64,000 bases of DNA from Borborobacter arsenicus (GTDB taxonomy: Bacteria > Pseudomonadota > Alphaproteobacteria > Rhizobiales > Rhizobiaceae). The notes under the pieces were generated by a model. That model had not been told where the DNA came from, searched no databases, and saw only the letters and a list, made by a program, of their open reading frames with translations. This document shows positions 36,100-46,000 of the stretch, in pieces. The position numbers were made by a program, and so were the translations under genes. Positions within the stretch are counted from its first letter, which is position 1. Every line of letters starts with the position of its first letter. Where the stretch lies: assembly GCF_003934165.1 (NCBI RefSeq), contig NZ_RKST01000001.1:62001-126000 (forward strand), in the 5' to 3' direction.

Positions 36100-36264
36100 C
36101 GGCCGCTCACCGCGCACGATGTCGCTTGCTTCGACATATGCCATCTCGATGAGGTAGGCCAGCATGTCACAGCGTTCTGCCTCTGCCATCGTACGCAACT
36201 GCCCCAGCATGGACTGCATGTAATCGAGCGAGTCGGTACGTCGCGTTGTAAAGACCTGACGCAT
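36061..36264 (-). CDS. Conserved rhizobial hypothetical protein (67 aa)
   Basis: The protein starts MRQVFTTRRTDSLDYMQSML. The middle, MAEAERCDMLAYLIEMAYVE, is an amphipathic helix that I recall as conserved in rhizobial relatives. The C-terminus is basic. Its last 39 bases overlap the dprA 3' end on the other strand. The ATG at 36264 is preferred over a TTG two codons upstream. The function is unknown; size and helix suggest a protein partner. Confidence 0.7.
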   Translation of the reverse strand: MRQVFTTRRTDSLDYMQSMLGQLRTMAEAERCDMLAYLIEMAYVEASDIVRGERPSRLGQHKRNSSA

Positions 36265-36541
36265 GGGCAATACTCCGTCATGTTCCGCGCCACGCCGAAC
36301 GGTTGGGCGAAACCGAGGGGTTCCTAATAGATAGAAATTTGCAAAAGTTACGTTAGGTGAATCATACTTCGTCCATTACAAATTGCAATCAGTTTTATAT
36401 CTAACGCATAAGTTGTATTGGAGGTGAATTCCCCTCTCTCCCCTTGACCGGACGGAAAACGAAAGCCATGTGACGAACCGACTGCAAGGAACCGGCGCGT
36501 CACAGACTTCCTCTGGCGCCACAATGGAAAATCATACGCAT

Positions 36542-39160
36542 ATGGACGTCGTCGTCGTCGAATCGCCGGCTAAAGCGAAAACAATCAACAAATATCTGGG
36601 ACGGAACTATAAGGTTCTGGCCTCCTACGGCCATGTCCGCGACCTGCCGGCAAAAGACGGATCGGTGAAGCCCGATGAGGATTTCGCCATGTCCTGGAGC
36701 GTCGACGGCCCCTCCTCCAAGCGCCTGACGGAGATCGCCAAGGCGGTCAAGGACGCTGACGGCCTTATCCTCGCCACCGACCCTGATCGCGAGGGCGAGG
36801 CCATTTCATGGCACGTGCTGGAGGTTCTGCGCCAGAAACGCGCGCTCAAGGACAAGCCGGTAAGCCGCGTCGTCTTCAATGCCATCACCAAGCAATCCGT
36901 TCTTGATGCGATGGCCAATCCGCGCCAGATCGACGCGCCGCTGGTCGATGCCTATCTGGCGCGCCGCGCGCTCGACTATCTGGTCGGGTTCACACTGTCG
37001 CCGGTGTTGTGGCGAAAACTGCCGGGCGCGCGCTCGGCCGGTCGCGTGCAGTCGGTGGCGCTGCGCCTGGTCAACGACCGGGAACTGGAGATCGAGCGTT
37101 TCATCCGCGAGGACTACTGGCAGATAGCCGCCGTTCTCGGTACGCCGCGCGACGATAAATTCGAAGCCCGGCTGACGGCCTTCGATGGCAAGAAGCTGCA
37201 GAAGCTCGATATTTCCTCGCAGGCGCAGGCAGACGACATCAAGGCGATGCTTGATGGGGCGACCTTCAAGGCGCTGTCGGTTGAAGCCAAGCCGACCAAG
37301 CGCAACCCCGCGCCACCCTTCACCACCTCGACGCTGCAGCAGGCGGCATCCTCACGCCTGGGCTTTTCGGCGAGCCGCACAATGCAGGTGGCGCAGCGCC
37401 TCTACGAAGGCATGGATATAGGCGGCGAGACGGCCGGTCTCATCACCTATATGCGTACCGATGGCGTGCAGATGGCGCCGGAAGCGATTTCGGCCGCCCG
37501 TAGCGCGATCGACAAGGAATTCGGTGCAAAATACCTGCCTGAAAAGCCGCGCTACTACACCACCAAGGCCAAGAACGCTCAGGAGGCGCACGAGGCGATC
37601 CGCCCAACCGACTTTTTCCGCACGCCGGATTCGGTACGCAAATATCTCGATGCCGATCAGGCCAGGCTCTATGAGATGATCTGGAAGCGCGCCATTGCCA
37701 GCCAGATGCAGCCGGCAGAAATCGAGCGCACCACGGTCGAGATCGAGGCGACCAACGCGGCCCGGACCGCAGGGCTTCGCGCCGTTGGCTCGGTGATCCG
37801 CTTCGACGGCTTTATCGCAGCTTACACCGACCACAAGGACGAGGATTCAGAGGACGAGGAAAACCGCCGCCTGCCCGAAATCCGCCAGGGCGAGCAGCTT
37901 TCCCGCGACAAGGTCGTCGCCACCCAGCACACCACCGAACCGCCCCCGCGCTATTCGGAAGCTTCGCTTATCAAGAAGATGGAAGAGCTCGGCATCGGCC
38001 GCCCCTCGACCTATGCATCGACGCTGAAGACGCTGGAAGACCGCGACTATGTGACGATCGACAAGCGCAGACTGGTTCCGCAGGCCAAGGGCCGGCTGGT
38101 CACCGCCTTCCTTGAAAGCTTCTTCCGCAAATATGTCGAATACGACTTCACGGCAGCGCTCGAAGAAAAGCTCGATGATATTTCCGACGGCAGGCTGGCC
38201 TGGCGCGATGTGCTGCGTGATTTCTGGAAGGACTTTTCGGCGGCGGTCGGCGAGATAAAGGAACTTCGCGTCACCGATGTGCTCGATGCGCTGAATGAAG
38301 AACTCGCGCCACTCGTCTTCCCGGCCCGAGAAGATGGCTCCAACCCGCGCATCTGCCCCAAATGCGGCAGTGGTAATCTCTCGCTGAAGCTCGGCAAATA
38401 CGGCGCTTTCGTCGGCTGCTCCAACTATCCCGAATGCGGCTATACCCGCCAGCTCGGTGATGCTGCCAACGGCAATGGCGAGGCAGGCGGCGGAGAGGAC
38501 GGCGTCAAGGTGCTGGGCTCCGACCCCTATACGTCCGAAGAGATAACGCTGCGCAGCGGTCGGTTCGGCCCCTATATCCAGCGCGGCGAAGGCAAGGAAG
38601 CCAAGCGCTCAAGCCTGCCGAAGGGCTGGACACCGGCAAGCATCGATCACGAAAAAGCGCTGGCGCTGCTGGCATTGCCGCGCGATGTCGGCAAGCATCC
38701 GGAAAGCGGAAAGATGATTTCGGCCGGCCTCGGCCGATACGGACCCTTCGTGCTGCACGAAGGCACCTATGCCAATCTGGAAAGCATCGAGGATGTGTTC
38801 TCGATCGGCCTCAATCGCGCCGTATCCGTGCTTGCCGAAAAGCAATCCAAGAGCAAGAACCGAAACGGCGGCACGCCGGCGGCGCTGAAGGACCTTGGCG
38901 AGCATCCCGATGGCGGCGGCAACATCACGGTTCGCGACGGCAGATACGGACCCTATGTCAATTTCGGCAAGATCAACGCCACCTTGCCGAAAGGCAAGGA
39001 TCCGATGGCGGTGACCGTCGAGGACGCCGTTGCGCTGATTGCCGAAAAGGAAGCCAAAGGCGGCGGCAAGAAGCCGGCAAGAGCCAAGGCAGCCACCGCC
39101 AAAAAGCCCGCCGCCAAGAAAGCCGCGGCGAAGAAAACCGCAGCCAAGACAGAGGACTAG
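36542..39160 (+). CDS. topA: DNA topoisomerase I
   Basis: Type IA topoisomerase relaxes negative supercoils. The 872 residues contain the TOPRIM motifs VVESPAKAKTINKYLG and DPDREGEAISWH, ARSAGRVQSVALR, the active-site Tyr303 in GLITYMRTDG, a C4 zinc ribbon CPKCGSGNLSLKLGKYGAF (starting around residue 605), further topoisomerase C-terminal repeats, and a Lys/Ala-rich tail. I chose the ATG at 36542 (MDVVVVESPAK) as in homologues. The frame is open to a GTG at 36470. The upstream region is AT-rich. Confidence 0.97.
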   Translation: MDVVVVESPAKAKTINKYLGRNYKVLASYGHVRDLPAKDGSVKPDEDFAMSWSVDGPSSKRLTEIAKAVKDADGLILATDPDREGEAISWHVLEVLRQKRALKDKPVSRVVFNAITKQSVLDAMANPRQIDAPLVDAYLARRALDYLVGFTLSPVLWRKLPGARSAGRVQSVALRLVNDRELEIERFIREDYWQIAAVLGTPRDDKFEARLTAFDGKKLQKLDISSQAQADDIKAMLDGATFKALSVEAKPTKRNPAPPFTTSTLQQAASSRLGFSASRTMQVAQRLYEGMDIGGETAGLITYMRTDGVQMAPEAISAARSAIDKEFGAKYLPEKPRYYTTKAKNAQEAHEAIRPTDFFRTPDSVRKYLDADQARLYEMIWKRAIASQMQPAEIERTTVEIEATNAARTAGLRAVGSVIRFDGFIAAYTDHKDEDSEDEENRRLPEIRQGEQLSRDKVVATQHTTEPPPRYSEASLIKKMEELGIGRPSTYASTLKTLEDRDYVTIDKRRLVPQAKGRLVTAFLESFFRKYVEYDFTAALEEKLDDISDGRLAWRDVLRDFWKDFSAAVGEIKELRVTDVLDALNEELAPLVFPAREDGSNPRICPKCGSGNLSLKLGKYGAFVGCSNYPECGYTRQLGDAANGNGEAGGGEDGVKVLGSDPYTSEEITLRSGRFGPYIQRGEGKEAKRSSLPKGWTPASIDHEKALALLALPRDVGKHPESGKMISAGLGRYGPFVLHEGTYANLESIEDVFSIGLNRAVSVLAEKQSKSKNRNGGTPAALKDLGEHPDGGGNITVRDGRYGPYVNFGKINATLPKGKDPMAVTVEDAVALIAEKEAKGGGKKPARAKAATAKKPAAKKAAAKKTAAKTED

Positions 39161-39166
39161 CGTAAC

Positions 39167-41488
39167 TTGGCAAAAAGCAACTCCGGGCGCGGCAATGGTA
39201 GCGGCAAGAGCCGCCCGTCCCGCATGTCCGCCGCCGGAGGCGTGAAGGCTGACTTTCGGCCTTCGCGCGACGACATATTGCGCTACATCGCCGACAATCC
39301 CGACAAGAGCGGCAAGCGCGAGATCGCCAAGGCCTTTTCCCTGAAAGGCGACGCCAGAATCTGGTTGAAGGACCTGCTGCGCGATCTCCAGGACGAGGGC
39401 CTTTTGGAGAAGGACCGCAAGCGGCTGGTGCGCGCGGGCGCCCTGCCCCACGTCACCGTGCTCGACATCTTCTCGCGCGACGTGGACGGTGGCCTGCTCG
39501 CCCGCCCGGTGGAGCAACCTGAAGGCGCCGTGCCGGTGGTGGTTGCGATCAAGTCTTCGCGCAACGGGCCGAGCGCCGGCATAGGCGATCGGGTGCTGGC
39601 AAAGACGTTCCCGACACACGCCGAGGCAGGCCCCGCCTATACCGGGCGGGTGATGAAGGTTTTCGAAAAGCGCAACGATGCCGTGCTTGGCGTCTTTCGC
39701 ATGCTCAAGGATGGAACTTTCCGCATCGAGCCGGTTGAGCGGCGGCAGCCTGAACTGGTCGTGGAGAAGGAGCATCAGAACGGTGCGAAGAACGGCGACC
39801 TCGTCGAGGTCGAACCGCAACGCGCTTCCCGCTACGGCCTGCCACGTGCCAGGGTTGTGACCGTCATCGGTTCGCTGACCAGCGAAAAGGCGGTCTCCAT
39901 GATCGCCATCCACGCGCATGACATTCCGCATATTTTTCCCGCAGAGGTGATTGCCGAGGCAGAGGCGATGAAACCTGCCACGCTTGCCGGCCGCGAGGAC
40001 TGGCGTAACGTGCCGCTGGTCACCATCGACCCAGCCGACGCCAAGGACCATGACGACGCCGTCTTTGCCGAGCCGGACACGGACGAGAAGAACCCCGGCG
40101 GAGTGGTTGCCATCGTCGCAATCGCCGATGTCGCCGCCTATGTCACCTATGGCAGCGCGCTCGACCGCGAGGCCTTGAACCGCGGCAATTCCGTCTATTT
40201 TCCCGACCGCGTCGTGCCGATGCTGCCCGAGCGTATCTCCAACGATCTCTGCTCGCTGAAGGAAGGCGTCGACCGGCCCGCACTCGCGGTTCGAATGGTG
40301 TTTTCGGCTCAAGGCCGGAAAATCCGCCACTCCTTTCACCGCATCATGATGCGGTCGGCGGCGCGCCTTGCCTATTCGCAGGCGCAGGCGGCAATCGATG
40401 GAGCGCCGGACGATGCGACCGGTCCGATCCTCGAATCGATCCTGAAGCCGCTCTGGACGGCCTATGGCGTGCTGAAGCGCGACCGCGACTCACGCCAGCC
40501 GCTGGAACTCGAACTTCCGGAGCGCAAGATCCTCCTCAACGAGGATGGGCAGGTCGACCGCGTGATCGTTCCCGACCGGCTCGACGCCCACAAGCTGATC
40601 GAAGAATTCATGATCCAGGCCAATGTGGCCGCCGCCGAGACGCTTGAGGCCAAGAAGCAGAGCCTGGTCTACCGCACCCATGATGCGCCGTCGCTCGCCA
40701 AGCAGGAATCCCTGCGCGAGTTCCTGGCGACGCTCGGGCTGTCGCTGGCACGCGGCGCGCAGATGAAACCGTCGCAGTTCAACCAGATCCTGAGCCAAGT
40801 CAAGGGCGCCGAGCATGAGGCACTGGTCAACGAGGTCGTGCTGAGGGCCCAGAGCCAAGCTTTGTATTCGCCGGAGAATCTTGGCCATTTCGGCCTCAAC
40901 CTGCGTCGTTATGCGCATTTTACCTCGCCTATCCGCCGCTACGCCGACCTGATCGTCCACCGCGCGCTGATCGGGGCACTGCAGCTTGGCGCAGGCGGGA
41001 TTTCCCGCTCCGAGGAAGAGCGGCTCGAAGATATTTCCGAGCTGATATCGGCAAGCGAGCGGCGCGCCATGGCTGCTGAGCGCGACACCGTCGACCGGCT
41101 GATTGCCGGTTATCTGGCCGGCCACATCAACGACACGTTCGACGCACGCATTTCCGGTGTCACCAAGGCAGGACTATTTGTCCAATTGCCGCAGTTCGGC
41201 GCAGATGGCTTTATTCCGGTGTCATCTCTCGATGGCGACTACTATATCTACGATGAAACTGCCCGCTCGCTTTTCGGAGAACGTACAGGAAAAGGCTATC
41301 AACTCGCTGATCGCGTCGAGGTACGCCTTGTCGAGGTCGCTCCGCTTGCCGGCGCCATGCGTTTTGAAATGCTGACCGACCCAAAGCCTCTGTCGGGATC
41401 GAAACGATCCTTCCACAAGGGCAAGACGCAGAGATCCCGGGCTCGCGCATCGCAATTGCGCCAAACCGCCCGCACCAGGAGACGATGA
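39167..41488 (+). CDS. rnr: Ribonuclease R
   Basis: The processive 3'-5' exoribonuclease degrades structured RNA. The 773 residues have an N-terminal winged helix (about 25-85), cold-shock domains, the RNB core with DPADAKDHDDAVFAEPD that carries the metal-binding acids, and an S1 domain (FDARISGVTKAGLFVQL), ending in a basic Lys/Arg tail. The start is a TTG 7 bases after the topA stop. It overlaps the DUF983 gene by four bases. Confidence 0.95.
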   Translation: MAKSNSGRGNGSGKSRPSRMSAAGGVKADFRPSRDDILRYIADNPDKSGKREIAKAFSLKGDARIWLKDLLRDLQDEGLLEKDRKRLVRAGALPHVTVLDIFSRDVDGGLLARPVEQPEGAVPVVVAIKSSRNGPSAGIGDRVLAKTFPTHAEAGPAYTGRVMKVFEKRNDAVLGVFRMLKDGTFRIEPVERRQPELVVEKEHQNGAKNGDLVEVEPQRASRYGLPRARVVTVIGSLTSEKAVSMIAIHAHDIPHIFPAEVIAEAEAMKPATLAGREDWRNVPLVTIDPADAKDHDDAVFAEPDTDEKNPGGVVAIVAIADVAAYVTYGSALDREALNRGNSVYFPDRVVPMLPERISNDLCSLKEGVDRPALAVRMVFSAQGRKIRHSFHRIMMRSAARLAYSQAQAAIDGAPDDATGPILESILKPLWTAYGVLKRDRDSRQPLELELPERKILLNEDGQVDRVIVPDRLDAHKLIEEFMIQANVAAAETLEAKKQSLVYRTHDAPSLAKQESLREFLATLGLSLARGAQMKPSQFNQILSQVKGAEHEALVNEVVLRAQSQALYSPENLGHFGLNLRRYAHFTSPIRRYADLIVHRALIGALQLGAGGISRSEEERLEDISELISASERRAMAAERDTVDRLIAGYLAGHINDTFDARISGVTKAGLFVQLPQFGADGFIPVSSLDGDYYIYDETARSLFGERTGKGYQLADRVEVRLVEVAPLAGAMRFEMLTDPKPLSGSKRSFHKGKTQRSRARASQLRQTARTRRR

Positions 41489-41910
41489 TGGAACAACAGG
41501 TTTTCGGCGGCGAATACCAAACGGGCCGGCCCGCACGTCCCTTGTGGACGGCGATGAAGCGCGGCTTTCTCGGCCGCTGCCCGCATTGCGGCGAAGGCAA
41601 GCTTTTCGCGTCCTTTCTGAAAATCGCTGAAAAATGCGACCATTGCGGCGAGGAAATGTTCCACCATCGTGCCGACGACCTGCCAGCCTATCTGGTTGTG
41701 GTGATAGTTGGCCATATCGTGGTTGGCGCATTCATGGGTGTGGAAGCAAACTACATGCTCGAGACCTGGCAGCATCTGGCCATCTGGGCGCCGATGACGG
41801 TCATCCTCGCGCTCGCCCTGTTGCGCCCCATCAAGGGCGCTGTCGTCGGCCTGCAATGGGCGCTCTATATGCATGGCTTTGGCGGCGAAGAGGATGTGAT
41901 CGAATCCTGA
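41485..41910 (+). CDS. DUF983 family membrane protein
   Basis: The 141-residue protein has two CxxC motifs (RCPHCGEG and CDHCGEE) that should bind zinc, then two transmembrane helices (YLVVVIVGHIVVGAFMG and WAPMTVILALALLRPIK). DUF983 proteins are widespread in alphaproteobacteria near topA-rnr; the function is unknown. It overlaps rnr by four bases. Confidence 0.9.
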   Translation: MMEQQVFGGEYQTGRPARPLWTAMKRGFLGRCPHCGEGKLFASFLKIAEKCDHCGEEMFHHRADDLPAYLVVVIVGHIVVGAFMGVEANYMLETWQHLAIWAPMTVILALALLRPIKGAVVGLQWALYMHGFGGEEDVIES

Positions 41911-41982
41911 CCTGCAGGTTGCTGTGACTGTCATCACAACCACCCTTTTCGCCCGGCCGTCGGTTGGCCTATAGAGGTTCGC

Positions 41983-42723
41983 ATGGAAGGGATGACCAGA
42001 TCACAGGTGGACAAGGCGGAGTCACGTGACTTTGCGCTTGGCCAAGGTCCGAAGCGGCCACGCGATGCCGCCACACTGATGCTGCTCGACCGCAAGGGCA
42101 ATGATGTGCTCGTGCTGATGGGGCGGCGTCATTCCAGCCATGCTTTCATGCCGGGGAAGCTGGTTTTCCCGGGCGGCCGGACTGATCCGGCCGATAGCCG
42201 GATCGCTGTCGCCGACAGGCTTCCTGCCCCTGACGAAGCCCGGCTAATCGCCACGACTTCCCGCGCGAGTGCCGCCCGAGCCCGCGCGATAGCGCTTTCG
42301 GCAATCCGTGAAACCTATGAGGAAGCAGGCCTTCTGATTGGTCGCCGGACGCCGTTTGCCACCACCAAACCGGACTGGCAGGGCTTTGTCGACCACGAAG
42401 TCCAGCCGATGTTGGCGCCGCTGCGCTTCATCGCACGAGCCATAACGCCGCCAGGACGGGTTCGACGTTTCGACACGCGCTTTCTGTCGGCCTGGCGGGA
42501 AAGCGTCGCCGTCGAACTGCCGGATGGCGGGCCGACCAATGAGTTGGAAGAGCTGGTATGGCTGCCGCTTGAGGAAGCAAAACAGGCAGACGTGCCTGCC
42601 ATCACCCGCACTGTGCTTGAAGAACTCCAACAGAGGCTGGCACAAGACCCTCACCTCCGACCGGGTGGGGCGGTGCCCTTCTATCGCATGATCCGCAATC
42701 GATTCGTGCGCGATCTCCTCTGA
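41983..42723 (+). CDS. Nudix hydrolase
   Basis: The 246-residue hydrolase has a spread-out Nudix box: GKLVFPGGRTDPADSRI, then a 30-residue insertion before RETYEEAGLLIG, which supplies the catalytic RExxEExG helix. Such an insertion is seen in NUDT19/CoA-pyrophosphatase-like members, so a CoA or nucleoside-diphosphate derivative is a possible substrate. It is a plus-strand gene 72 bases after the DUF983 gene, with no clear terminator between them. Confidence 0.9.
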   Translation: MEGMTRSQVDKAESRDFALGQGPKRPRDAATLMLLDRKGNDVLVLMGRRHSSHAFMPGKLVFPGGRTDPADSRIAVADRLPAPDEARLIATTSRASAARARAIALSAIRETYEEAGLLIGRRTPFATTKPDWQGFVDHEVQPMLAPLRFIARAITPPGRVRRFDTRFLSAWRESVAVELPDGGPTNELEELVWLPLEEAKQADVPAITRTVLEELQQRLAQDPHLRPGGAVPFYRMIRNRFVRDLL

Positions 42724-42748
42724 TCTTTCTTCAAGCGCCGGACCGAAG

Positions 42749-43933
42749 ATGACAGGCCTTTCCCAACCGACGGACGACGATACGCCAATGCTCTGGCTGC
42801 CGATCGCAGCCGCCATCTCCTCGATCAGCGTTGTCGGCATCGCAATCGGCCTGGGCATGCCGCTGCTCAGCATCATCCTGGAAACACGCGGCTATTCGGC
42901 CAGCATGATCGGCCTTAACACAGCCGTTGCCGGGATTGCCTCCATCGCAGCCGCTCCGTTGGCAACCCCGCTTGCGGTGCGCTTCGGAGTGGTCTGGACG
43001 ATGCTGGCGATGATATTGCTCGGCGCGGCTTCCTTTGTCGGCTTCTATTTCGCGCCGTCATTCTGGATGTGGTTTCCGCTGCGGGTCACGCTGCACCTGT
43101 CGCTGACGGTTCTGTTCATCCTGTCCGAGTTCTGGATCAGCACCTCGGCTCCGCCGCATAAGCGCGGGCTGGTGCTCGGTATCTATGCGACCGTACTTTC
43201 GCTGGGCTTTGCCGCGGGACCCTGGCTGTTCGCGCAAATGGGAAGTTCGGGCTTCCTCCCCTTCGGTGTGGTTTTTGCCCTGGTCATGCTGGCTGCGATC
43301 CCGGTGCTGGCGGCTTGGCGCGAGAGTCCACAGATCGTTCCTGAAGGCGGATCAACGGGCTTCATTCGCTATATCTGGGCGGTGCCCACCGCAACCGCCG
43401 CCGTGCTGGTCTTCGGGGCGGTTGAAACCGGAGGCTTCGCGCTGTTTCCTGTCTACGGAAATCGCATCGGCTACTCCGAGGGCGATGCGGCGCTGCTGCT
43501 GACCATGGTGGGGCTGGGCAATGTCATCATGCAAATCCCCCTTGGCATGATTTCCGATCGGGTGCGCGACCGGCGCCATCTGCTGCTCCTATGCGCCGGC
43601 GTTGGCCTGGCCGGCATGATTCTGCTGCCTCATATACATCTCAACTGGCATGTGATGGCCGGCGTTCTTTTCATCTGGGGCGGTGTGGTGGCCGCTCTCT
43701 ATACGGTTGGCCTGGCTCATCTGGGTTCACGCCTCTCCGGCCACGAACTGGCAAATGCCAACGCCGCCTTCGTGCTTTGCTATGGCCTCGGCATGGTGCT
43801 TGGGCCGCAGGCTATAGGCCTTGGAATGGACCTGTTCGGCACCGACGGATTCGGCTGGTCGCTCGCCCTGTTTTTCGCGATCTATATCGTTCTGGGCGGC
43901 AGCAGGCTGTTCGTCGGCGGCAAGCAGGGTTGA
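42749..43933 (+). CDS. MFS transporter
   Basis: The 394-residue permease has about 12 helices and the YbfB/UMF-like arrangement of the major facilitator superfamily. Loop 2-3 is short (AVRFGVVWTM), and the 8-9 loop carries MISDRVRDRRHL, a modified DRxxRR motif. The substrate is unknown. It lies 25 bases after the Nudix gene. Confidence 0.88.
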   Translation: MTGLSQPTDDDTPMLWLPIAAAISSISVVGIAIGLGMPLLSIILETRGYSASMIGLNTAVAGIASIAAAPLATPLAVRFGVVWTMLAMILLGAASFVGFYFAPSFWMWFPLRVTLHLSLTVLFILSEFWISTSAPPHKRGLVLGIYATVLSLGFAAGPWLFAQMGSSGFLPFGVVFALVMLAAIPVLAAWRESPQIVPEGGSTGFIRYIWAVPTATAAVLVFGAVETGGFALFPVYGNRIGYSEGDAALLLTMVGLGNVIMQIPLGMISDRVRDRRHLLLLCAGVGLAGMILLPHIHLNWHVMAGVLFIWGGVVAALYTVGLAHLGSRLSGHELANANAAFVLCYGLGMVLGPQAIGLGMDLFGTDGFGWSLALFFAIYIVLGGSRLFVGGKQG

Positions 43934-44038
43934 CTTTCCGTGCGCGTTCTTTATGTGTCGCGGCAAGTTTCCCGCGTCCGGGCTGTTTTGCCGTGGTCAG
44001 GCGGTCCGAACTCATCAGAAATTTAACGGACGAAAATC

Positions 44039-44206
44039 ATGGCCAAAGCCGCTAATATCAAGATCAAGCTTCTGTCGACCGCCGATACCGGTTTCTTCTA
44101 TGTGACGAGCAAGAACAGCCGCACCAAGACCGACAAGCTGTCGTTCCGCAAGTATGATCCGATTGCCCGCAAGCACGTCGAGTTCAAGGAAACGAAGATC
44201 AAGTAA
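44039..44206 (+). CDS. rpmG: 50S ribosomal protein L33
   Basis: The 55-residue protein is complete: it starts [17 protein letters not shown] and ends [10 protein letters not shown], as in alphaproteobacterial L33. No CxxC zinc motif is present, so it is the zinc-independent form. It is followed by an intrinsic terminator at 44233-44254. It is a separate short transcription unit on the plus strand. Confidence 0.95.
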   Translation: MAKAANIKIKLLSTADTGFFYVTSKNSRTKTDKLSFRKYDPIARKHVEFKETKIK

Positions 44207-44232
44207 TCTTCGGACCTTCTCGATGCATGAAG

Positions 44233-44254
44233 CGCCGCCCTCGGGCGGCGTTTT
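44233..44254 (+). terminator. Rho-independent terminator of rpmG
   Basis: CGCCGCC (44233-44239) pairs with GGCGGCG (44244-44250) around CTCG, followed by TTTT. It lies 26 bases after the rpmG stop. Confidence 0.9.
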
Positions 44255-44346
44255 CGTTTCCGGCAACGGCGTGCGATGCCGTTGAATCGTCGATGTCAGG
44301 AAAAGGGGGCCGGTCGGCGTTCTGGCAGCGGTACGAGGAGGCCACT

Positions 44347-44472
44347 ATGTGCCAGTGCCGGCCGGCCGACCCCATGGACCCAGGAGATGCGGCGGACCTG
44401 AGCATCATGGGGTTTCAACCGGAACTATCCGCTAATTCTCCTCGCGCGGACGTCCATGTGTACTGCCTCTAA
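44347..44472 (+). CDS. Possible small protein (41 aa) with a strong ribosome-binding site
   Basis: The ATG at 44347 is preceded by GAGGAGG with good spacing. The 41-residue frame starts MCQCRPADPMDPGDAADLSI and ends DVHVYCL, with three Cys residues. There is no membrane helix and no family I recognise. The rest of the rpmG-pleD gap (44255-44590) has no other gene. The evidence is the ribosome-binding site alone, so this is tentative. Confidence 0.3.
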   Translation: MCQCRPADPMDPGDAADLSIMGFQPELSANSPRADVHVYCL

Positions 44473-44590
44473 CAGTCGCGCAAGACCACTTCAAAATCAA
44501 TAGTTTCTTAACCAAATCTGCCGAATCGGTTGGATTAAGGTAAATGGCTAACCATGCCGCCTTGACGCCGGCCGGCAGTGGATCGCCGGA

Positions 44591-45964
44591 TCAGGCCGCT
44601 TTGGCGACCACGCGGTTTCGGCCGCCTGTTTTTGCTTCGTAAAGCGCAAGGTCCGCCCGCTTCATCAGATCCTCGACCGTATCGGCGCCACGGCGCAGCG
44701 ACGACACCCCGATGCTGATGGTGATGTCCAGCGAGCGTCCGTCCTTTCCGATCACAAACGGCGTCTGAGCGATCTCGGCCCGGATGCGCTCGGCGACCTT
44801 TTCGGCGATGCCGGCTTCGGTATCGGGCATGACGATCACGAACTCCTCGCCACCATAGCGGCAGGCCAGGTCGATTCCGCGCACATTCTTGCGCAGGCGG
44901 CGTGCAAATTCGCGCAGCACGTCGTCGCCGCCATCATGCCCGTAAGTGTCGTTGACGGCCTTGAAGCGATCCAGATCGGTGATCATGACCGACAGCGCGC
45001 GGCGGCGGGCAACGGCACGGTCAAACAAGGTGTGAAGATGGCTGTCGAGATAGCGGCGGTTGTGCAGGCCGGTCAGCCCGTCCGTCACGGCCATCTCGAT
45101 TGTCTGCGTAACGCTGGCGCGCAGATGGTCGTTATAGCGCTTGCGCCTGACCTGGGTGCGCAGGCGCGCGGTCAGTTCCTGCTGGTCGATGGGCCGGACC
45201 AGATAGTCGTTTACGCCAAGATCGAGCCCACGGATGATGCGCTCTTCCTCGCCCTCGTCGGCAACCAGGATGATGGGAAGGAATCGCGTGCGGTCCATAG
45301 AGCGCAGTTGCGAGCACAGGCGCAGCGGATCGAAATCGGCAAAACTCGTAGAGACGATGATGCATTCATAGGACTGCTCGGCGGCCTGGAAAAAGCCCTG
45401 ATGCGGATCGGTGGCTAGCTCCACTTCGGCAACGGGACGGAGCATCTTCTGGATGCGCTCATAGGATGAAGGCCGCTCGTCCACCAACAGCACCTTGGGC
45501 ATGGCGTCACCTGCCGGTAGCCGACGGCTCAACAGCTCCTCAATGCCGATATTGCGGGTGGTGGAGGCGCGCAGGCGCAATTCGTCAGTCAGCATCTTCA
45601 GCCGCACCAGGCTCCTGACCCGCGTCATGAGTTGCAGGTCGTTGACCGGCTTGGTCAGGAAATCATCTGCGCCGGCTTCCAACCCGCGGATGCGGTCAGA
45701 CGCCTGGTCGAGTGCCGTGATCATGACGACGGGAATATGTGAGGTGGCCGGATCGCTCTTCAGCCGCCGGCAGACCTCGAAGCCGTCCATGTCCGGCATC
45801 ATCACGTCGAGCAGCACGACGTCGACCTTGCCGTTCTCGCAGGTTTCGATGGCGTCCGCGCCATTACCGGCTGTCAGCACCTCGAAATATTCGGCAAGAA
45901 GCCGCACTTCGAGCAGTTTTACATTGGCGGGAACATCGTCGACGACGAGAATGCGCGCAGTCAT
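44591..45964 (-). CDS. pleD: Response regulator/diguanylate cyclase PleD
   Basis: PleD makes c-di-GMP at the pole during the swarmer-to-stalked transition in alphaproteobacteria. The 457 residues are REC1 (phosphoacceptor D53 in LLDVMMPDMDG), a degenerate REC2 (about 155-275, with Ser205 at the phosphoacceptor position), and a GGDEF domain with GGEEF at 371-375 and the inhibitory RxxD site R362-G-I-D365. It is cotranscribed with divK, 36 bases upstream. Confidence 0.97.
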   Translation of the reverse strand: MTARILVVDDVPANVKLLEVRLLAEYFEVLTAGNGADAIETCENGKVDVVLLDVMMPDMDGFEVCRRLKSDPATSHIPVVMITALDQASDRIRGLEAGADDFLTKPVNDLQLMTRVRSLVRLKMLTDELRLRASTTRNIGIEELLSRRLPAGDAMPKVLLVDERPSSYERIQKMLRPVAEVELATDPHQGFFQAAEQSYECIIVSTSFADFDPLRLCSQLRSMDRTRFLPIILVADEGEEERIIRGLDLGVNDYLVRPIDQQELTARLRTQVRRKRYNDHLRASVTQTIEMAVTDGLTGLHNRRYLDSHLHTLFDRAVARRRALSVMITDLDRFKAVNDTYGHDGGDDVLREFARRLRKNVRGIDLACRYGGEEFVIVMPDTEAGIAEKVAERIRAEIAQTPFVIGKDGRSLDITISIGVSSLRRGADTVEDLMKRADLALYEAKTGGRNRVVAKAA

Positions 45965-46000
45965 GGCACTACCTGCTCTGAGAATGCGGGCGGAGAGGCA

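Noticed and set aside
36470-36541. GTG-started N-terminal extension of topA
   Set aside because: The 24 extra residues are not found in family N-termini, which begin at the M(D/N)VVVVESPAK motif.
38609-40339. 576-codon antisense frame across topA and rnr
   Set aside because: Both plus-strand genes are unmistakable; the antisense frame has no motif and crosses a gene boundary.
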